DNA of 64,000 nucleotides from the NCBI GenBank assembly GCA_030704615.1, contig CM060731.1, positions 24,986,001 to 25,050,000 of the forward strand. The letters run 5' to 3'. A program made the position numbers and the translations under genes. This document shows, one piece after another, positions 33,044 through 51,206 of this stretch; within the stretch, counting starts at the first letter, position 1; each line of letters starts with the position of its first letter. The notes under the pieces were generated by a model. It had not been told where the DNA came from. It saw nothing but the letters and a program-made list of their open reading frames with translations, and made no database searches. The stretch comes from Takakia lepidozioides (lineage: Eukaryota > Streptophyta > Takakiopsida > Takakiales > Takakiaceae).

Positions 33044-35650
33044 GAGGGAAGATACTATGTCTTGTCGGGACATGGACAGGACCAAACATGGTCAATGTCA
33101 ATTTTTACGACAAATCAACCTCATGAAGAGGCATTATCAGTCAAACTCCATTTCTAATCAGAAAAGTTGTTCAAACTGGCAAGGGCAAAGCTCTGGGGCT
33201 CACTAAATTTTTCCACTGCAGAGGGGTCAACTCTGAGGTTAAGAAAACCATGTTTTGTCGCGTTATTAGACCTGCCTTGGAGTACGGATCTGCTATATGG
33301 GTTGATAACTCCAACCAGGCTAAGTCTCTAGAATCCATTCAAGTGGGGGTGCTTAAGGAGTGTATGTCAGCATGCTCCAAAACAACCAATGTGGCTGTTC
33401 GGGGTGAGTTTGGCATTCCGTCCTTAAGCTCCCGACGAGATGAATTCAAGGTCAGATGGTGGGGTCAGCTGCAACATATGCCCAACAAATGTCCTGTTGA
33501 TATCTTGGAAATAGGACCGCCCTGTCAAACAGGCTAATGATGACCTCCATTACATTTCAGAGACAAAGAATCTACCTGGTAGATTTCAATGACAAGAAAA
33601 TGCGGGTGGGAGGGTGGGATTACTTAGAAGATCCCCTCCTTATAATAATCCGGCTTTATATTCTAAGGAACAGTATGCTAAACAAGTGTTCAGCCTGTTT
33701 TTATGCCTGTTTTAGAATTATAAGCTATGGGTGGCATCTAAGCAAACAATTAAATGTTTACCTATATCATGCAATAGTACTGCTCATCTGGAACCCAAAA
33801 GTTCCAGCTATTTTCCATTAATCACACAACCGGGATATTAAATCAGCTGGTTACTTGACAAGATAACCAGTTTTTTAATAACAAAAACCCAGAGCTTATC
33901 TGCTACATTTTTAGAACTTCTTGTAATCATGACACAGATTCAAAACTCATTGCATTTTTTAGTAAGCTTGATTTCCCAGAACTGCTTTCTACTGCAGTGT
34001 TCTGTATCAGAATATGCCATAGCTAGCAAAAAACATAGCTATCTTTTTTGTAACATAAAATCCAGAGCCATGTTGTAGGTTAATCAGTCTTTGATTACCA
34101 AGCAACAGCAGGGGCTTCTCTTTAAAACAATCAGACCTGGTTTATGTTTGGGGTCATTATGTTACAACCTTGACAAGGTGTTTGCACAAACACAACTGTA
34201 TACAATCTGTAATTACAGAGTGACATGAAGAGGTAGCAGTTTACTTACCTTAGCAGATTGTATGCAAGGTAAGAAGGAAAGGGGGTTCAGACATCCACAG
34301 AGGTTCCATATATTGAGCATATAAAGGCATACATGGCTCAGTATAAACCATATGCAAGCTCTGGCCTCTCCCCTACCGTGTTGCTTGAAAGTGTACTTAT
34401 CAGAGTAGCAAATCGTGCTCTAGGCATGAAAAAAGAGCATATATTTGGTCTGGAAGCCCTACTTCCAGTACCATATTTCAATGCAGCGGAAATCATAACC
34501 CAGAGTCCTTAATAGAATTCATGTGTTCTAAAAAGGCTCGCTAATGCACTTGCTGCTTCAACACATAGATAAAAGTTGTAAGCATATCCAGATTGGTCAT
34601 GTAGTGAGGCAAAAATGAGACATCTCCCTGGATAATCAGCTGATGTCGATGTCACTTCACTTGCAGGTTTGTCATCAGATTCAAGCTTCAAAAATCACAT
34701 TAAGTGAGGACCCTCACCTGGTCCCATCACAAGCCCCCACAAGAACCAACATGTTAGTGAGAATTGTGGAACCCCAGGTGAATCGGGTCTCACGCTTGTT
34801 ATCGCTGTACAACATGAGTTCTAATTCTAAACACAAGCAAGGTTATCCACAACCTTAATCGATTGCGGAAGAGGACTCGACATCGCTCCAAGCACTTGAC
34901 AATCAACAACACAAACAAGCAATGGTTTGCTTGAAATCTATGCGCATTTTAACAGGTGAAGAAACCCCCTGAGTTTTTATGAGCAGTGCTGAAACTTAAT
35001 GATCCAGAGAGGATCTACAAGTAGTCGGGCAGCCTAAGGTAGATTGCCCGCCAAGGGAATAGGTCACCATACTGAGGGAATTGAAGCACCGCCGCCGTTA
35101 CGCCTCCCAAGGGAGATGAGAAAGGACTGGAATCTTGCCAGAGTACTTGTAAACAACATTGAAGCGTCTCCATAGCCATCAAAATCATAAAATTCGTGCT
35201 AAGAGATCCCTCTGGCACCATCACTTCATCTCCCGTAGAGAAAACGCACAGTATCGTGCAAGTTTTATGGCAGGAGAGGAAATATGGCAAACCATTGCGA
35301 TTTCATCCATGTGGGATGAAAAATAAGAAATGAAAGGTGAATATTCCCCTGTTGTCATCGCCATGTCATCCATCAGGGATGACATCCTAAAATCGATGAC
35401 CAGAACCTGGCATTCATTAGGGTTAGATATAAATGTCCTTAATAATCCAAAGGAACCAGGTAAAAAATGATAACCATAATTAACATTTAATGGAATTCAT
35501 CCATTATTAACTATATCCGGTATGGATGAAGATAGCATAAAGTTAATTATAGTTTAGTCAAAAATTACCTTAGTACCAAACCCTCTGGGTTATGGAATAG
35601 GTTACCAACAGGATCCATGTACAGAGGGAGAGAGAGAGGGAGAGAGAGGG
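33044..35650 (-). repeat. repeat family X, minus copy a: left direct repeat (pseudo-LTR-like)
   Basis: Nearly identical to 38775-41015 in the same orientation. From 33541 to 35611 the offset stays at 5,369-5,370 bp, and I count roughly a dozen substitutions or single-base changes (about 99% identity). It differs by a LINE piece at 33163-33536 that is absent from the other copy. It flanks the reverse-transcriptase pseudogene. Confidence 0.85.
33163..33536 (+). pseudogene. LINE reverse-transcriptase C-terminal fragment inserted in repeat X
   Basis: The plus-strand frame 33250-33537 reads MFCRVIRPALEYGSAIW and later RRDEFKVRWWGQLQHM, the end of a LINE reverse-transcriptase domain. It is the same family as the minus-strand fragments at 28640-30722. 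The second direct repeat has no such sequence at 38900-38907. Confidence 0.75.
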
Positions 35651-35787
35651 ATCCCACCAGCCAGCCCCTGGTATGGCATTCCCTTATGGGATGAGTGTGG
35701 TATGCACTCAGCCCGTAAGGGAGTGCATACCAGACCCATTCTCATAAAAACTCTCCCTTCTCTTTGTAGTCTTCATCGCTGGTTTTT
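35651..35787. other. short spacer between repeat X and the RT pseudogene
   Basis: Non-coding. It contains a short inverted pair around GGCATTCCCTTATGGGATG and GTGTGGTATGCACTCAGC (about 35672-35735). Confidence 0.5.
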
Positions 35788-38666
35788 CTATTTTAGAAAA
35801 ACCAGATGGATATGAAGGTCTACACTCACATCTCCCATGGTAAAAAAAAAGGAAAACTGCAAAGGAAAAAGGTATACAATCATGTAAGAATGAGTGCAGC
35901 GTGTACCTTTTAATCTTTCAATGAGCTCTTGTAAAGGGAAGAAAAGACCAGGGAAGGAGCCCTGCTCAAGGAAACTTATCAAAATCTGGGTTAGTTTTTT
36001 GGTTTTGAAACCATTCCTCCCAAGGGTATGTATGAGAATATAGCATTCATTCCAAGCAAGATTAACACTGCTGGAAATATACAAAATCGTAAAGGCTTGT
36101 GAAATCACTACATTGTAGGATTGATTCACAGATCTATTGGATGAGAACTGGATATACTGAGTATAAGAGAAAGGCAAGAGTCTTCTCTTATCATATTTCT
36201 GAAATTGAAACTCACCTGAGTCTGGATTTAACACAGAGATCTGAACGTTCATAAAACATGCTTCCAAACCTTCATATTGGGATCCTGGCTTGGTTCTCAA
36301 CAATTCAGGTTTGATTTCCACAACATTCAATGGGTAAATCCACCATGGATTACTGCTGCTCCTGTCTGCGTCAGGATTAAGGAATAACATAGCATTGCCA
36401 ATATTAAGCCAACAGATGTCATCTATATATCTGAAAGCATATTGAAACTTAGGCATCAATTGATATTGTCCAAGAGCTGCCAGTCTCAAGATAAATTTAA
36501 GCTCATAGGAAAGGAAATATATGTTGCACCATAATGGTGAACACGAAAATCCCATAGGAATACCTGACACTTGATGCCAAACACGGTCACCCAATGCTAC
36601 GAAGTAGTGGGACATTGTCAGTCGTTCCCTGTCCTGCTATCCGTTCCCTATGGTCGTGACAGCTGTGTCAAGCTGTGACTGGTTGTGTGAAACTGTGACG
36701 GGCTGTGACTGGCTGTGCGACTGTGTCCGGCTGTGTCCGGCTGTGACTGGCTGTGCTATCTCTATAACAACATCCTTTATTAAGGTTTTTTTTAATGGAA
36801 CGTGGTTCATACCTAGGCTGAAGAGTTCTCTCAGCTTGGGATGTCTTATAATGTTCAGATCCATAGTTCTGACATGTTGTATGGGGGCATAATCAGTTAT
36901 TTGAATCTCAGCCAAAGTATCCACATCACAAAAAGCCTTGAACCTCTTGGCTGTATTGCAGAGGCAAGGGGGAGATTCAATCAGATCAGGTAGGAAGTGA
37001 AAGTCACGAAAAGTAGATGTAGGCAGATAGTACTCTGTACTACTCTGTTTATGGTATGTCCATCCAAACATCACTTCCTCAGTTAACATAGCCAGGTCAT
37101 TCTGTCCGAAATTCAAGAATGCTTCTTTTATCATACCCTTAGGACTTATCCATTCCATAGCCCGGTTAGGGTACACCATGTGTACAAAACCAATTGGGGC
37201 TGGTTTTGATGCATGGGTGATGAAGTTCCGGCCATGGGCATGTATCTCAATTCTTCTGATTCCATCTTCTTGAAAAAACATTTCATCTGCACAACCAAAG
37301 AGTTGCATACCATGAGAGAGGCGGTTACAGGTCCATTCACGAGTTGAAGTCTCTCTTGTGGATTGGGGAAAACTCCCCGTTGCCTTGCCTATTTCGAAAA
37401 GGCTCTTGGCTGGCGATATTGATAGCAGTGCTGGAACTGGAACCTGAACCTCCAAAAGGAGTTCTGGTCATCGTCTTTGAGCTGTCAGAGTTGTTGTTAG
37501 AATGCTGCCCACGGCCAGAGCGCCCACCTCTTTGGTACGAGCCTCTGCCTCTTACAGGTGTGATCTCTCTGTTGTTACCAGTCTTGCCTTGCTGCGGAGG
37601 AGTTTGTCCATCCGGGTAAGCATCATTGGGGAAGAACACCGTCAGATTGTTGAGCATGAACCACACAAGGTGGTGAAACCAAGCAACACTTCCCATGCAA
37701 GATGACGGCGCACCTCCAGATCCACAATTACATCTGATGTACGGCCTATGCCAGTTAAACAACTGACTCTTGTGGTTCCGAGACCTTGTCGAACCAATAG
37801 GCATGTCATTCTTTGTCCTTAGAGTCATGTTGTCCCCTTTCTCACAGAGCTTGTAGTAGAAGGTTTTCAATGGCCAAGAAACAGCAATAGGTTCTTTTTT
37901 GAACCTTTGGATCCCTTCTTTTGCATCTGCTGCACACCTACTGCGTTCAGCAGGTGTAAGGTTGGCCCATTTGACCCTCATGTCAATTGATATGGGTGCA
38001 ATCAAATTGATATTGGCTTGGGGGTGCCACATCATGTGGTCGTTGTTAGCAACCTCAAGCTCCACGGCTCTAGGGGGCATCCAAGGGACAAACTGCAGGT
38101 TACCTGGAGTTGCTCCCGTAGCCCTTTCTTGCTCCACTTGGGAAAGTTCCACTTGTTCACAGAAGTCCCTCACTGCATCCAATTCCCCTTCAGGTACCAC
38201 CATGTTCCCGAGTATGGGATGGTTAGTGACGGACGGAATGAAGTCTTTTTCCATTGTGTTGGAGGACTTCTGTGTGGGAGCTGACTGCTCATCATCAGGG
38301 TTAGCAATTCTGAGTGCTTCCTCAATTGCAGCTCCTTTCTTCTCCCAAAACGTCATTTCACTAGCATCTTGCTCCAATATCTTAACCAATTTATCACTGT
38401 ATTCCTTGAGTCTTACAAGGTAACTGCCTTTTCTGTTTGCACATATTCCAAGTGCTACCCAATCCTCCAGGGCTAGTGTCTCAAGCAATAGGACAGGATT
38501 TTCATCACCTGAATCATTAATAGCTGCAGAGTCCAGCATTTGCACTGTAGAATGAAAATCACTTGGAGTGATTTGTGTGAGGGTAGCTTGTACAGCAAGA
38601 ATCGGAGGGGGAAGAGGGGATTGGTACCCCAATGCCTTGAGGTCATTACTCTATTCAGGAACATGC
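35788..38666 (-). pseudogene. reverse-transcriptase element, Penelope-like or related, internally deleted
   Basis: Read right to left. ORF1 (38666-37338) has no start Met in frame and contains an RG-rich tail, RGRGSYQRGGRSGRG. ORF2 (37455-36640) overlaps it in another frame and has CLCNTAKRFKAFCDVD and HVRTMDLNIIRHPKLREL, a block that precedes the RT in one widespread family of non-LTR-type RTs. ORF3 (36639-35788) follows a single TAG in the same frame and has GIPMGFSCSPL and FRYIDDICWL (RT motifs B and C), then YDKRRLLPF. The palm segment with the first catalytic Asp is missing; a minisatellite occupies that place. It is non-functional. Assignment to Penelope-like elements rests partly on the flanking direct repeats and is tentative. 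Confidence 0.7.
36655..36760. repeat. minisatellite of about 10 bp, GGCTGTGACT-type
   Basis: Irregular repeats of GACTGGCTGTG, GTCCGGCTGTG and similar words. It lies exactly where the RT pseudogene lacks its central domain, and is translated on the minus strand as SHSQSQPVTVSHNQSQ. Confidence 0.75.
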
Positions 38667-38774
38667 TTGGTCACCTTCTGCCATAAAAATGAAGTCAGTG
38701 CATCATAAACAGATCTGGAAAATGAAGGGAGTAAGACTGATAACGTGTACAGACACCACTAAGTACATTGGTCA
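38667..38774. other. short unique spacer between the RT pseudogene and the right direct repeat
   Basis: Non-coding; no match seen elsewhere in the window. Confidence 0.5.
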
Positions 38775-41015
38775 AGCGAAAGAGAGGGAAGATACTATGT
38801 CTTGTCGGGACATGGACAGGACCAAACATGGTCAATGTCAATTTTTACGACAAATCAACCTCATGAAGAGGCATTATCAGTCAAACTCCATTTCTAATCA
38901 GATCTTATGATGACCTCCATTACATTTCAAAGACAAAGAATCTACCTGGTAGATTTCAATGACAAGAAAATGCGGGTGGGAGGGTGGGATTACTTAGAAG
39001 ATCCCCTCCTTATAATAATCCGGCTTTATATTCTAAGGAACAGTATGCTAAACAAGTGTTCAGCCTGTTTTTATGCCTGTTTTAGAATTATAAGCTATGG
39101 GTGGCATCTAAGCAAACAATTAAATGTTTACCTATATCATGCAATAGTACTGCTCATCTGAACCCAAAAGTTCCAGCTATTTTCCATTAATCACACAACC
39201 GGGATATTAAATCAGCTGGTTACTTGACAAGATAACCAGTTTTTTAATAACAAAAACCCAGAGCTTATTTGCTACATTTTTAGAACTTCTTGTAATCATG
39301 ACACAGATTCAAAACTCATTGCATTGTTTAGTAAGCTTGATTTCCCAGAACTGCTTTCTACTGCAGTGTTCTGTATCAGAATATGCCATAGCTAGCAAAA
39401 AACATAGCTATCTTTTTTGTAACATAAAATCCAGAGCCATGTTGTAGGTTAATCAGTCTTTGATTACCAAGCAACAGCAGGGGCTTCTCTTTAAAACAAT
39501 CAGACCTGGTTTATGTTTGGGGTCATTATGTTACAACCTTGACAAGGTGTTTGCACAAACACAACTGTATACAATCTGTAATTACAGAGTGACATGAAGA
39601 GGTAGCAGTTTACTTACCTTAGCAGATTGTATGCAAGGTAAGAAGGAAAGGGGGTTCAGACATCCACAGAGGTTCCATATATTGAGCATATAAAGGCATA
39701 CAGGGCTCAGTATAAACCATATGCAAGCTCTGGCCTCTCCCCTACCGTGTTGCTTGAAAGTGTACATATCAGAGTAGCAAATCGTGCTCTAGGCATGAAA
39801 AAAGAGCATATATTTGGTCTGGAAGCCCTACTTCCAGTACCATATTTCAATGCAGCGGAAATCATAACCCAGAGTCCTTAATAGAATTCATGTGTTCTAA
39901 AAAGGCTCACTAATGCACTTGCTGCTTCAACACATAGATAAAAGTTGTAAGCATATCCAGATTGGTCATGTAGTGAGGCAAAAATGAGACATCTCCCTGG
40001 ATAATCAGCTGATGTCGATGTCACTTCACTTGCAGGTTTGTCATCAGATTCAAGCTTCAAAAATCACATTAAGTGAGGACCCTCACCTGGTCCCATCACA
40101 AGCCCCCACAAGAACCAACAGGTTAGTGAGAATTGTGGAACCCCAGGTGAATCGGGTCTCACGCTTGTTATCGCTGTACAACATGAGTTCTAATTCTAAA
40201 CACAAGCAAGGTTATCCACAACCTTAATCGATTGCGGAAGAGGACTCGACATCGCTCCAAGCACTTGACAATCAACAGCACAAACAAGCAATGGTTTGCT
40301 TGAAATCTATGCGCATTTTAACAGGTGAAGAAACCCCCTGAGTTTTTATGAGCAGTGCTGAAACTTAATGATCCAGAGAGGATCTACAAGCAGTCGGGCA
40401 GCCTAAGGTAGATTGCCCGCCAAGGGAATAGGTCACCATACTGAGGGAATTGAAGCACCGCCGCCGTTACGCCTCCCAAGGGAGATGAGAAAGGACTGGA
40501 ATCTTGCCAGAGTACTTGTAAACAACATTGAAGCGTCTCCATAGCCATCAAAATCATAAAATTCGTGCTAAGAGATCCCTCTGGCACCATCACTTCATCT
40601 CCCGTAGAGAAAACGCACAGTATCGTGCAAGTTTTATGGCAGGAGAGGAAATATGGCAAACCATTGCGATTTCATCCATGTGGGATGAAAAATAAGAAAT
40701 GAAAGGTGAATATTCCCCTGTTGTCATCGCCATGTCATCCATCAGGGATGACATCCTAAAATCGATGACCAGAACCTGGCATTCATTAGGGTTAGATATA
40801 AATGACCTTAATAATCCAAAGGAACCAGGTAAAAAATGATAACCATAATTAACATTTAATGGAATTCATCCATTATTAACTATATCCGGTATGGATGAAG
40901 ATAGCATAAAGTTAATTATAGTTTAGTAAAAAATTACCTTAGTACCAAACCCTCTGGGTTATGGAATAGGTTACCAACAGGATCCATGTACAGAGGGAGA
41001 GAGAGAGGGAGAGAG
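38775..41015 (-). repeat. repeat family X, minus copy b: right direct repeat (pseudo-LTR-like)
   Basis: The second of the near-identical direct repeats flanking the RT pseudogene; see 33044-35650. It reads straight from TTTCTAATCAGATCT into TATGATGACCTCC, with no LINE fragment. It ends in a GAGAGAGG-rich tract next to a large hairpin. Confidence 0.85.
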
Positions 41016-41034
41016 AGGGAGTGAGAGGGAGAGA

Positions 41035-41150
41035 TCAGGAAACAAAAAGAAAAAGAGGAAGGTGGGGGGGGGGGAGTGACTGAGCAGCAACTGCTCAGTC
41101 ACTCCCCCCCCCCCCACCTTTTTGTTTTTTCTTTGTTGCCCCCTCTCTCC
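41035..41150. repeat. long hairpin at the head-to-head junction of X copies
   Basis: GAGTGACTGAGCAG and CTGCTCAGTCACTC face each other across a 3-nt spacer (41075-41105). The arms extend outward through a G-run/C-run pair and GGAAGGTGG versus CCACCTTTTT. The word CAGTCACTCCCCCC also occurs in the LINE fragments at 29193 and 29846. Confidence 0.85.
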
Positions 41151-42620
41151 CTCTGTCTCCTTCTCGGAATTGGCCGATTGCATCATTGTTCTTTACATGA
41201 TTTTCCATCTATACCAGATGGACTCTAAAAGGTGTTTTCACCCAACTTGTAAAGGTTTTCTATCCATACCGGAAGAATCACCTAGGTGGACACTAAAGTA
41301 CCTTTAAAAATGACTTATAATTTTTCATTCCTCTTTTATTGACTTTCATCTATATCAGATGGGTCACCAGCGAATGAGGAATTACCTCCATAAGGGTTAT
41401 GACAATGGCATCCTATCTATAATTTTTCCATCCATGCCGGATGAAAAATACCAGGATCTGAATTCGTTTTATTCCCCTTTTACGCTTTTTTTCCGTACTG
41501 GATGAGGCTTTCTCTTAAGGGATGACGAATTACCTGTTAGGATGAAAAACCGCTGCCCTAGATGATTGATACTAATTATTATCCTGCTGATGGACCTCAT
41601 CCAAACAAATGAACCGATTTTTTTTTTCATCTGGACCGGATGAAAAAAACAGCTTATGATGGCCATGGAGATTTTTCTAATTATCCTTAATTATTGCTAA
41701 TTAAGGAGTGAAACCCTAACTCCTACCCTATAAACCTAGCTAACGGATGACATCCATCGGGTTCTCAAGAGAAAGGGTATTGATTATTCATCCTACGGAT
41801 GAAAAATCGGGCTCTGCCCTAGGGTGTCTCTCCCGCTGTCAGCTGCATTTCTCGTGCTGCTGAGCTCGCGAGTTCTGGCGTCTGAGCCCTGCTGCTACCC
41901 TGTCTGCTGCTTCATGCCGGACGTGCTCCTGGGGATGCACAATGGCGGCGTCTTGTCTCTTCTCACAGGCAGGAGAACCTGCTGTGATGGCATCATCCCT
42001 TTCCCTCCTTTGGCTTTTATGTTTCGCAGCGGCGCTTTGGTGGGGAAGTATATCGCTCCCTCTCCCTGCTTAGACATAGCATTTGTATGCTTCGCTTCTC
42101 CTTAGCTGTGCTGGAGGTGGCGTGTTGGTGGCGATGGCGCAGTGTTACCTTCCCCAATCGCTCAAGGTGTTTTTGACGATTAGGGTTCCTTTTACTTCAT
42201 ATCTTGCTCTCTTGTCTCTTGGGGTTCTTAGTTGACATCGATAACAAATGTAGGGGTTTGTGATTCACCTGTGGTTCCACAATCCTCACTAACCCATTGG
42301 TTTTTGTGGGGGCTTGTGATGGGACCAGGTGAGGATCCCTACCTACTTTGAATTCTCTTGAGCTTGCAGATAAGGATGTGTGCAAAAGAAACAAACTGCT
42401 GTTGCTTGCAGCCCCGATTTCGGCCCGCTTGCTCCCGGTTTGACATGATAATGCTTGCTTTTGACTTATCTTTTGCTGCTGCTGATGGAGCACTTTGGCC
42501 TGGCAGCCTTGTCTCATGCAGCACTGCATGTGAATCCTACCTTGTCTCGAGTCTTTGACAGCTTTGCCTGTGGATTTTTAGACTTGGATTCCCTTCTTTT
42601 TGGCCTTAAAAGAGGATTGA
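41085..42620 (+). repeat. repeat family X, plus-orientation copy b
   Basis: A diverged relative of 30725-32985 in the same order: palindromes of the CATCCATGCCGGATG type (41200-41810), CTCCCGCTGTCAG with GAGCTCGCGAG (41830-41870), and the GTGATGGGACCAGGTGAGG block (42316-42340). Orientation is opposite to the neighbouring copy at 38775-41015. The right edge is diffuse. Confidence 0.65.
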
Positions 42621-43261
42621 TGGTGTAAGGGACAAGTCATAAATGGTTGTTTGGCTCTAAGGAAGAGGAGACCTGAGTTTTGTTAAAGAAGACAGCCTGA
42701 TAAGGCAGTGACAGGCCATTTTCAGAGGAGCATAGTGAGGTTTTATTTGCAAAACATGGCATTAGCCTCCTGTGAAACAGTGACGGTAAGCTACTCTGGC
42801 CAATGATTATTTACTCTATTTTGCCATTTGAACAGCCACCTGCATTGTATGATATATCTTGGTCTTGGGCACTCAAAAGTATGTGTGTCCAGATTTGGAT
42901 GCTGTGACAGGGCAGGCCTTTCTTCCGTGCCAAAACACCTTATATGATGCATATCTTGGGGCAATTGTACATGATGTAAAATGAAGTCGCAGTCAGTCTT
43001 GTCATGCCCAAAGTGATCACTTGGTTGCATGTTTGGAGTCTGATTTACTGCAGGCTGGGCCAGCAAGAGTCCTATGTGCACAGGTCCTGAATATATACAA
43101 TGACAGGTTGTTCTTACATACCCAGAACCTTGCATGATGCATGCTTTGGGGTGCTTACATTTGGCCAAATGTGAAGCTGCAATATGGCTTGCCATGCCCA
43201 AGAAGTGTACTTGGTACAAAGCACCACTCAAACCAACCAAGTTCCAAACAAAATGAACATT
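42621..43261. other. 3' flank of RPL23A, no gene recognised
   Basis: It probably includes the 3' untranslated region of the minus-strand RPL23A gene and the decayed right edge of repeat X. Confidence 0.4.
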
Positions 43262-44140
<879 letters not shown>

Positions 44141-44211
44141 CCTTGGAGGCGCCGTCCTCCTCACAGCTCGCACACTAAACCTGCTCTGGTCCCCGACTTG
44201 AAAAGGCGGAC

Positions 44212-44219
44212 AACCCTAA
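44212..44219. promoter_or_regulatory. telo-box upstream of RPL23A
   Basis: AACCCTAA, 72 bp upstream of the uL23 start codon (TTAGGGTT on the gene strand, next to a TCTCGCACAG stretch). Telo-boxes are frequent in plant ribosomal-protein promoters. The position is seen; the function is inferred. Confidence 0.5.
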
Positions 44220-44927
44220 CTGTGCGAGAGAAGGCTTAATAGCTCTTAGTTAATAGTACCCTTATCGATTAATACGGTAACTATGTCAATTAGGAAGCTC
44301 GATTTAGTTTAGCTACGTCTGGGGGGGTGTTACATGATTGTAGTCACTGTGGGTTTGTCAAAATGAACAGTAAATGATTGTGTCACTGTGCAGACTGTAC
44401 ATATGGCACCATGAGAAGTTAGAAGTACACCAGATAATTATGCAGTAATTAGACAAAGGGAAGCAAACGTCCCAAGTCTCTTGCATTGCTCCTGTCATAA
44501 ATGTAGCTCTCCATCATCGATAGCTGTGAAGGCGTTTCCTTCTGGTGCGCGCCTGGCAGCTTGTGGGAAGGAGTTGCGGGGAGGAGAAGGTTTGTCTCTG
44601 TGGGGAGAGCATGGAGAAATGAGGGGGATGTATTATTGGAACACTGCACTGAGATGGATGAGCCCTCACTCAGACCCTCGTTTTGCCCTCTCGTTTCTTT
44701 CTTTGCCCAATACTCTAGCTGAATCTTTGAACATACTTCCCTTGCCCCTCAACTTACCTCAACTTTGCTTGTCCTCTTCAAGCATTTTGACTCGCTATCC
44801 TTTCTCACACAAATTGCCTCTCACTGCCAGGAATTTACATCGACAGGCACAGACATTCGACTCCGTGCGTTGTCATTTTTGGAACAGCATCCCCAGGTCA
44901 TCGAGTTGCCTGGACGGATCTCCAGTC
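44220..44927. other. divergent promoter region and DHFR-TS leader
   Basis: Shared by minus-strand RPL23A and plus-strand DHFR-TS. From 44481 the DHFR-TS frame is open without a stop up to the inner ATG at 44928, so the right part may be coding (a 149-residue N-terminal extension) or 5' untranslated region. No clear TATA box was identified. Confidence 0.5.
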
Positions 44928-50025
<5,098 letters not shown>

Positions 50026-51206
50026 AGTAACCCTCTTTTGCCAGATTGGACAGCTTGCATTTTCTCCCACATCAATCTGTCCATTGGGAGACTTCGTGTA
50101 GGGGCCAACCTGCTTGGCTAAATAGTGCACGAGTCCCTGTTAATTTCCACCCTAATTATTCTCCGAAACTAGCTTTTCATCATTCACATGAGAATTGTAA
50201 GATTCCGAGAATTTTTACAATGTTCATCATCTACAGCTGATACATTCCCCATTTTTAGGTGAATTTTTGCAAAACATGGAGATAGGCTGGAAAGACCCAT
50301 TGGAGGGTTTTGGATTTCCAATTATGCAAAGGCAGACATATCTAACCACGTGGCAGTCAATAACCTATTTCCTGTTTAATATATGGACAATCTAGTCAAT
50401 TTCTGCAAACTGCAGCAGACTGTTATCTACTAGTCAATCTATATAAAACATATGGGGCGCATAGATTTAAAAGATTTGGGCTTCAGCGTTCATCCACATT
50501 ACTGAGGAGGTATAAATTGAGTGTGCACCTCAAATGGAAACCTGTTGGGTGAAGGAACACCCTATGTTAAGAGCAGCTAATGTAGCCATACTTTCAGATG
50601 CAGCTCCATTCAAATTACAGTACAGATCTGCCTGAGAACAAAATTTTATAAGCTAAACTGCAATTTACACGGATCAACCTAACACCGTCCATGATGGCAA
50701 ATTCTAAGAGACCATATGAGAGGAAACGAGAAAGCTTCTGCGTTTCATGGCCGAATGGGGGCCGCTTTCACTGCTGGATATGTGACACAGCTAACCAGCC
50801 AGTTGCAAAGTCGTACCGAGAAAAATTCATTGCTGTTTTGCAGGGGTGCCTGTAGCCCCCCAGAAGGCCCAGCTATGACCTCCCTCTGGATCTGAAATAC
50901 AAAACAGCAAAATTTACACACCATGCTACACCTGTGGTGTCTCCAATGACGTTCCTGTTCTGGCCTGCCAAACATCCCAGGTAACAACACATGATTATCA
51001 TCAGTCTTCCAAGGTATGAAACGATTGGACATAACACCCAAAATCTATCTCATATAGCCTCTTCACATGTGCAAGAAGTGGTCTCCTAGGATCGCTACGG
51101 GATGTGCTACCTGGCTCAATAGCATCCACAAAGGCTCAGATGATGCCCCGTGCCAAATTCTTCGCTATGTATTCAACATGCCCTCAAGGGATGCCCTTTT
51201 CTGTGT
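50026..51206. other. convergent 3' region between DHFR-TS and CLASP
   Basis: It contains the 3' untranslated regions of both genes. An alternative last CLASP exon may start at 50897 on the minus strand (after TTTCAG, beginning IQREVIAGPSGG). Nothing else is recognised. Confidence 0.45.

Noticed and set aside
42791-43240. 149-codon minus-strand frame downstream of RPL23A
   Set aside because: It lies beyond the uL23 stop, has no known motif, and overlaps decayed repeat sequence.
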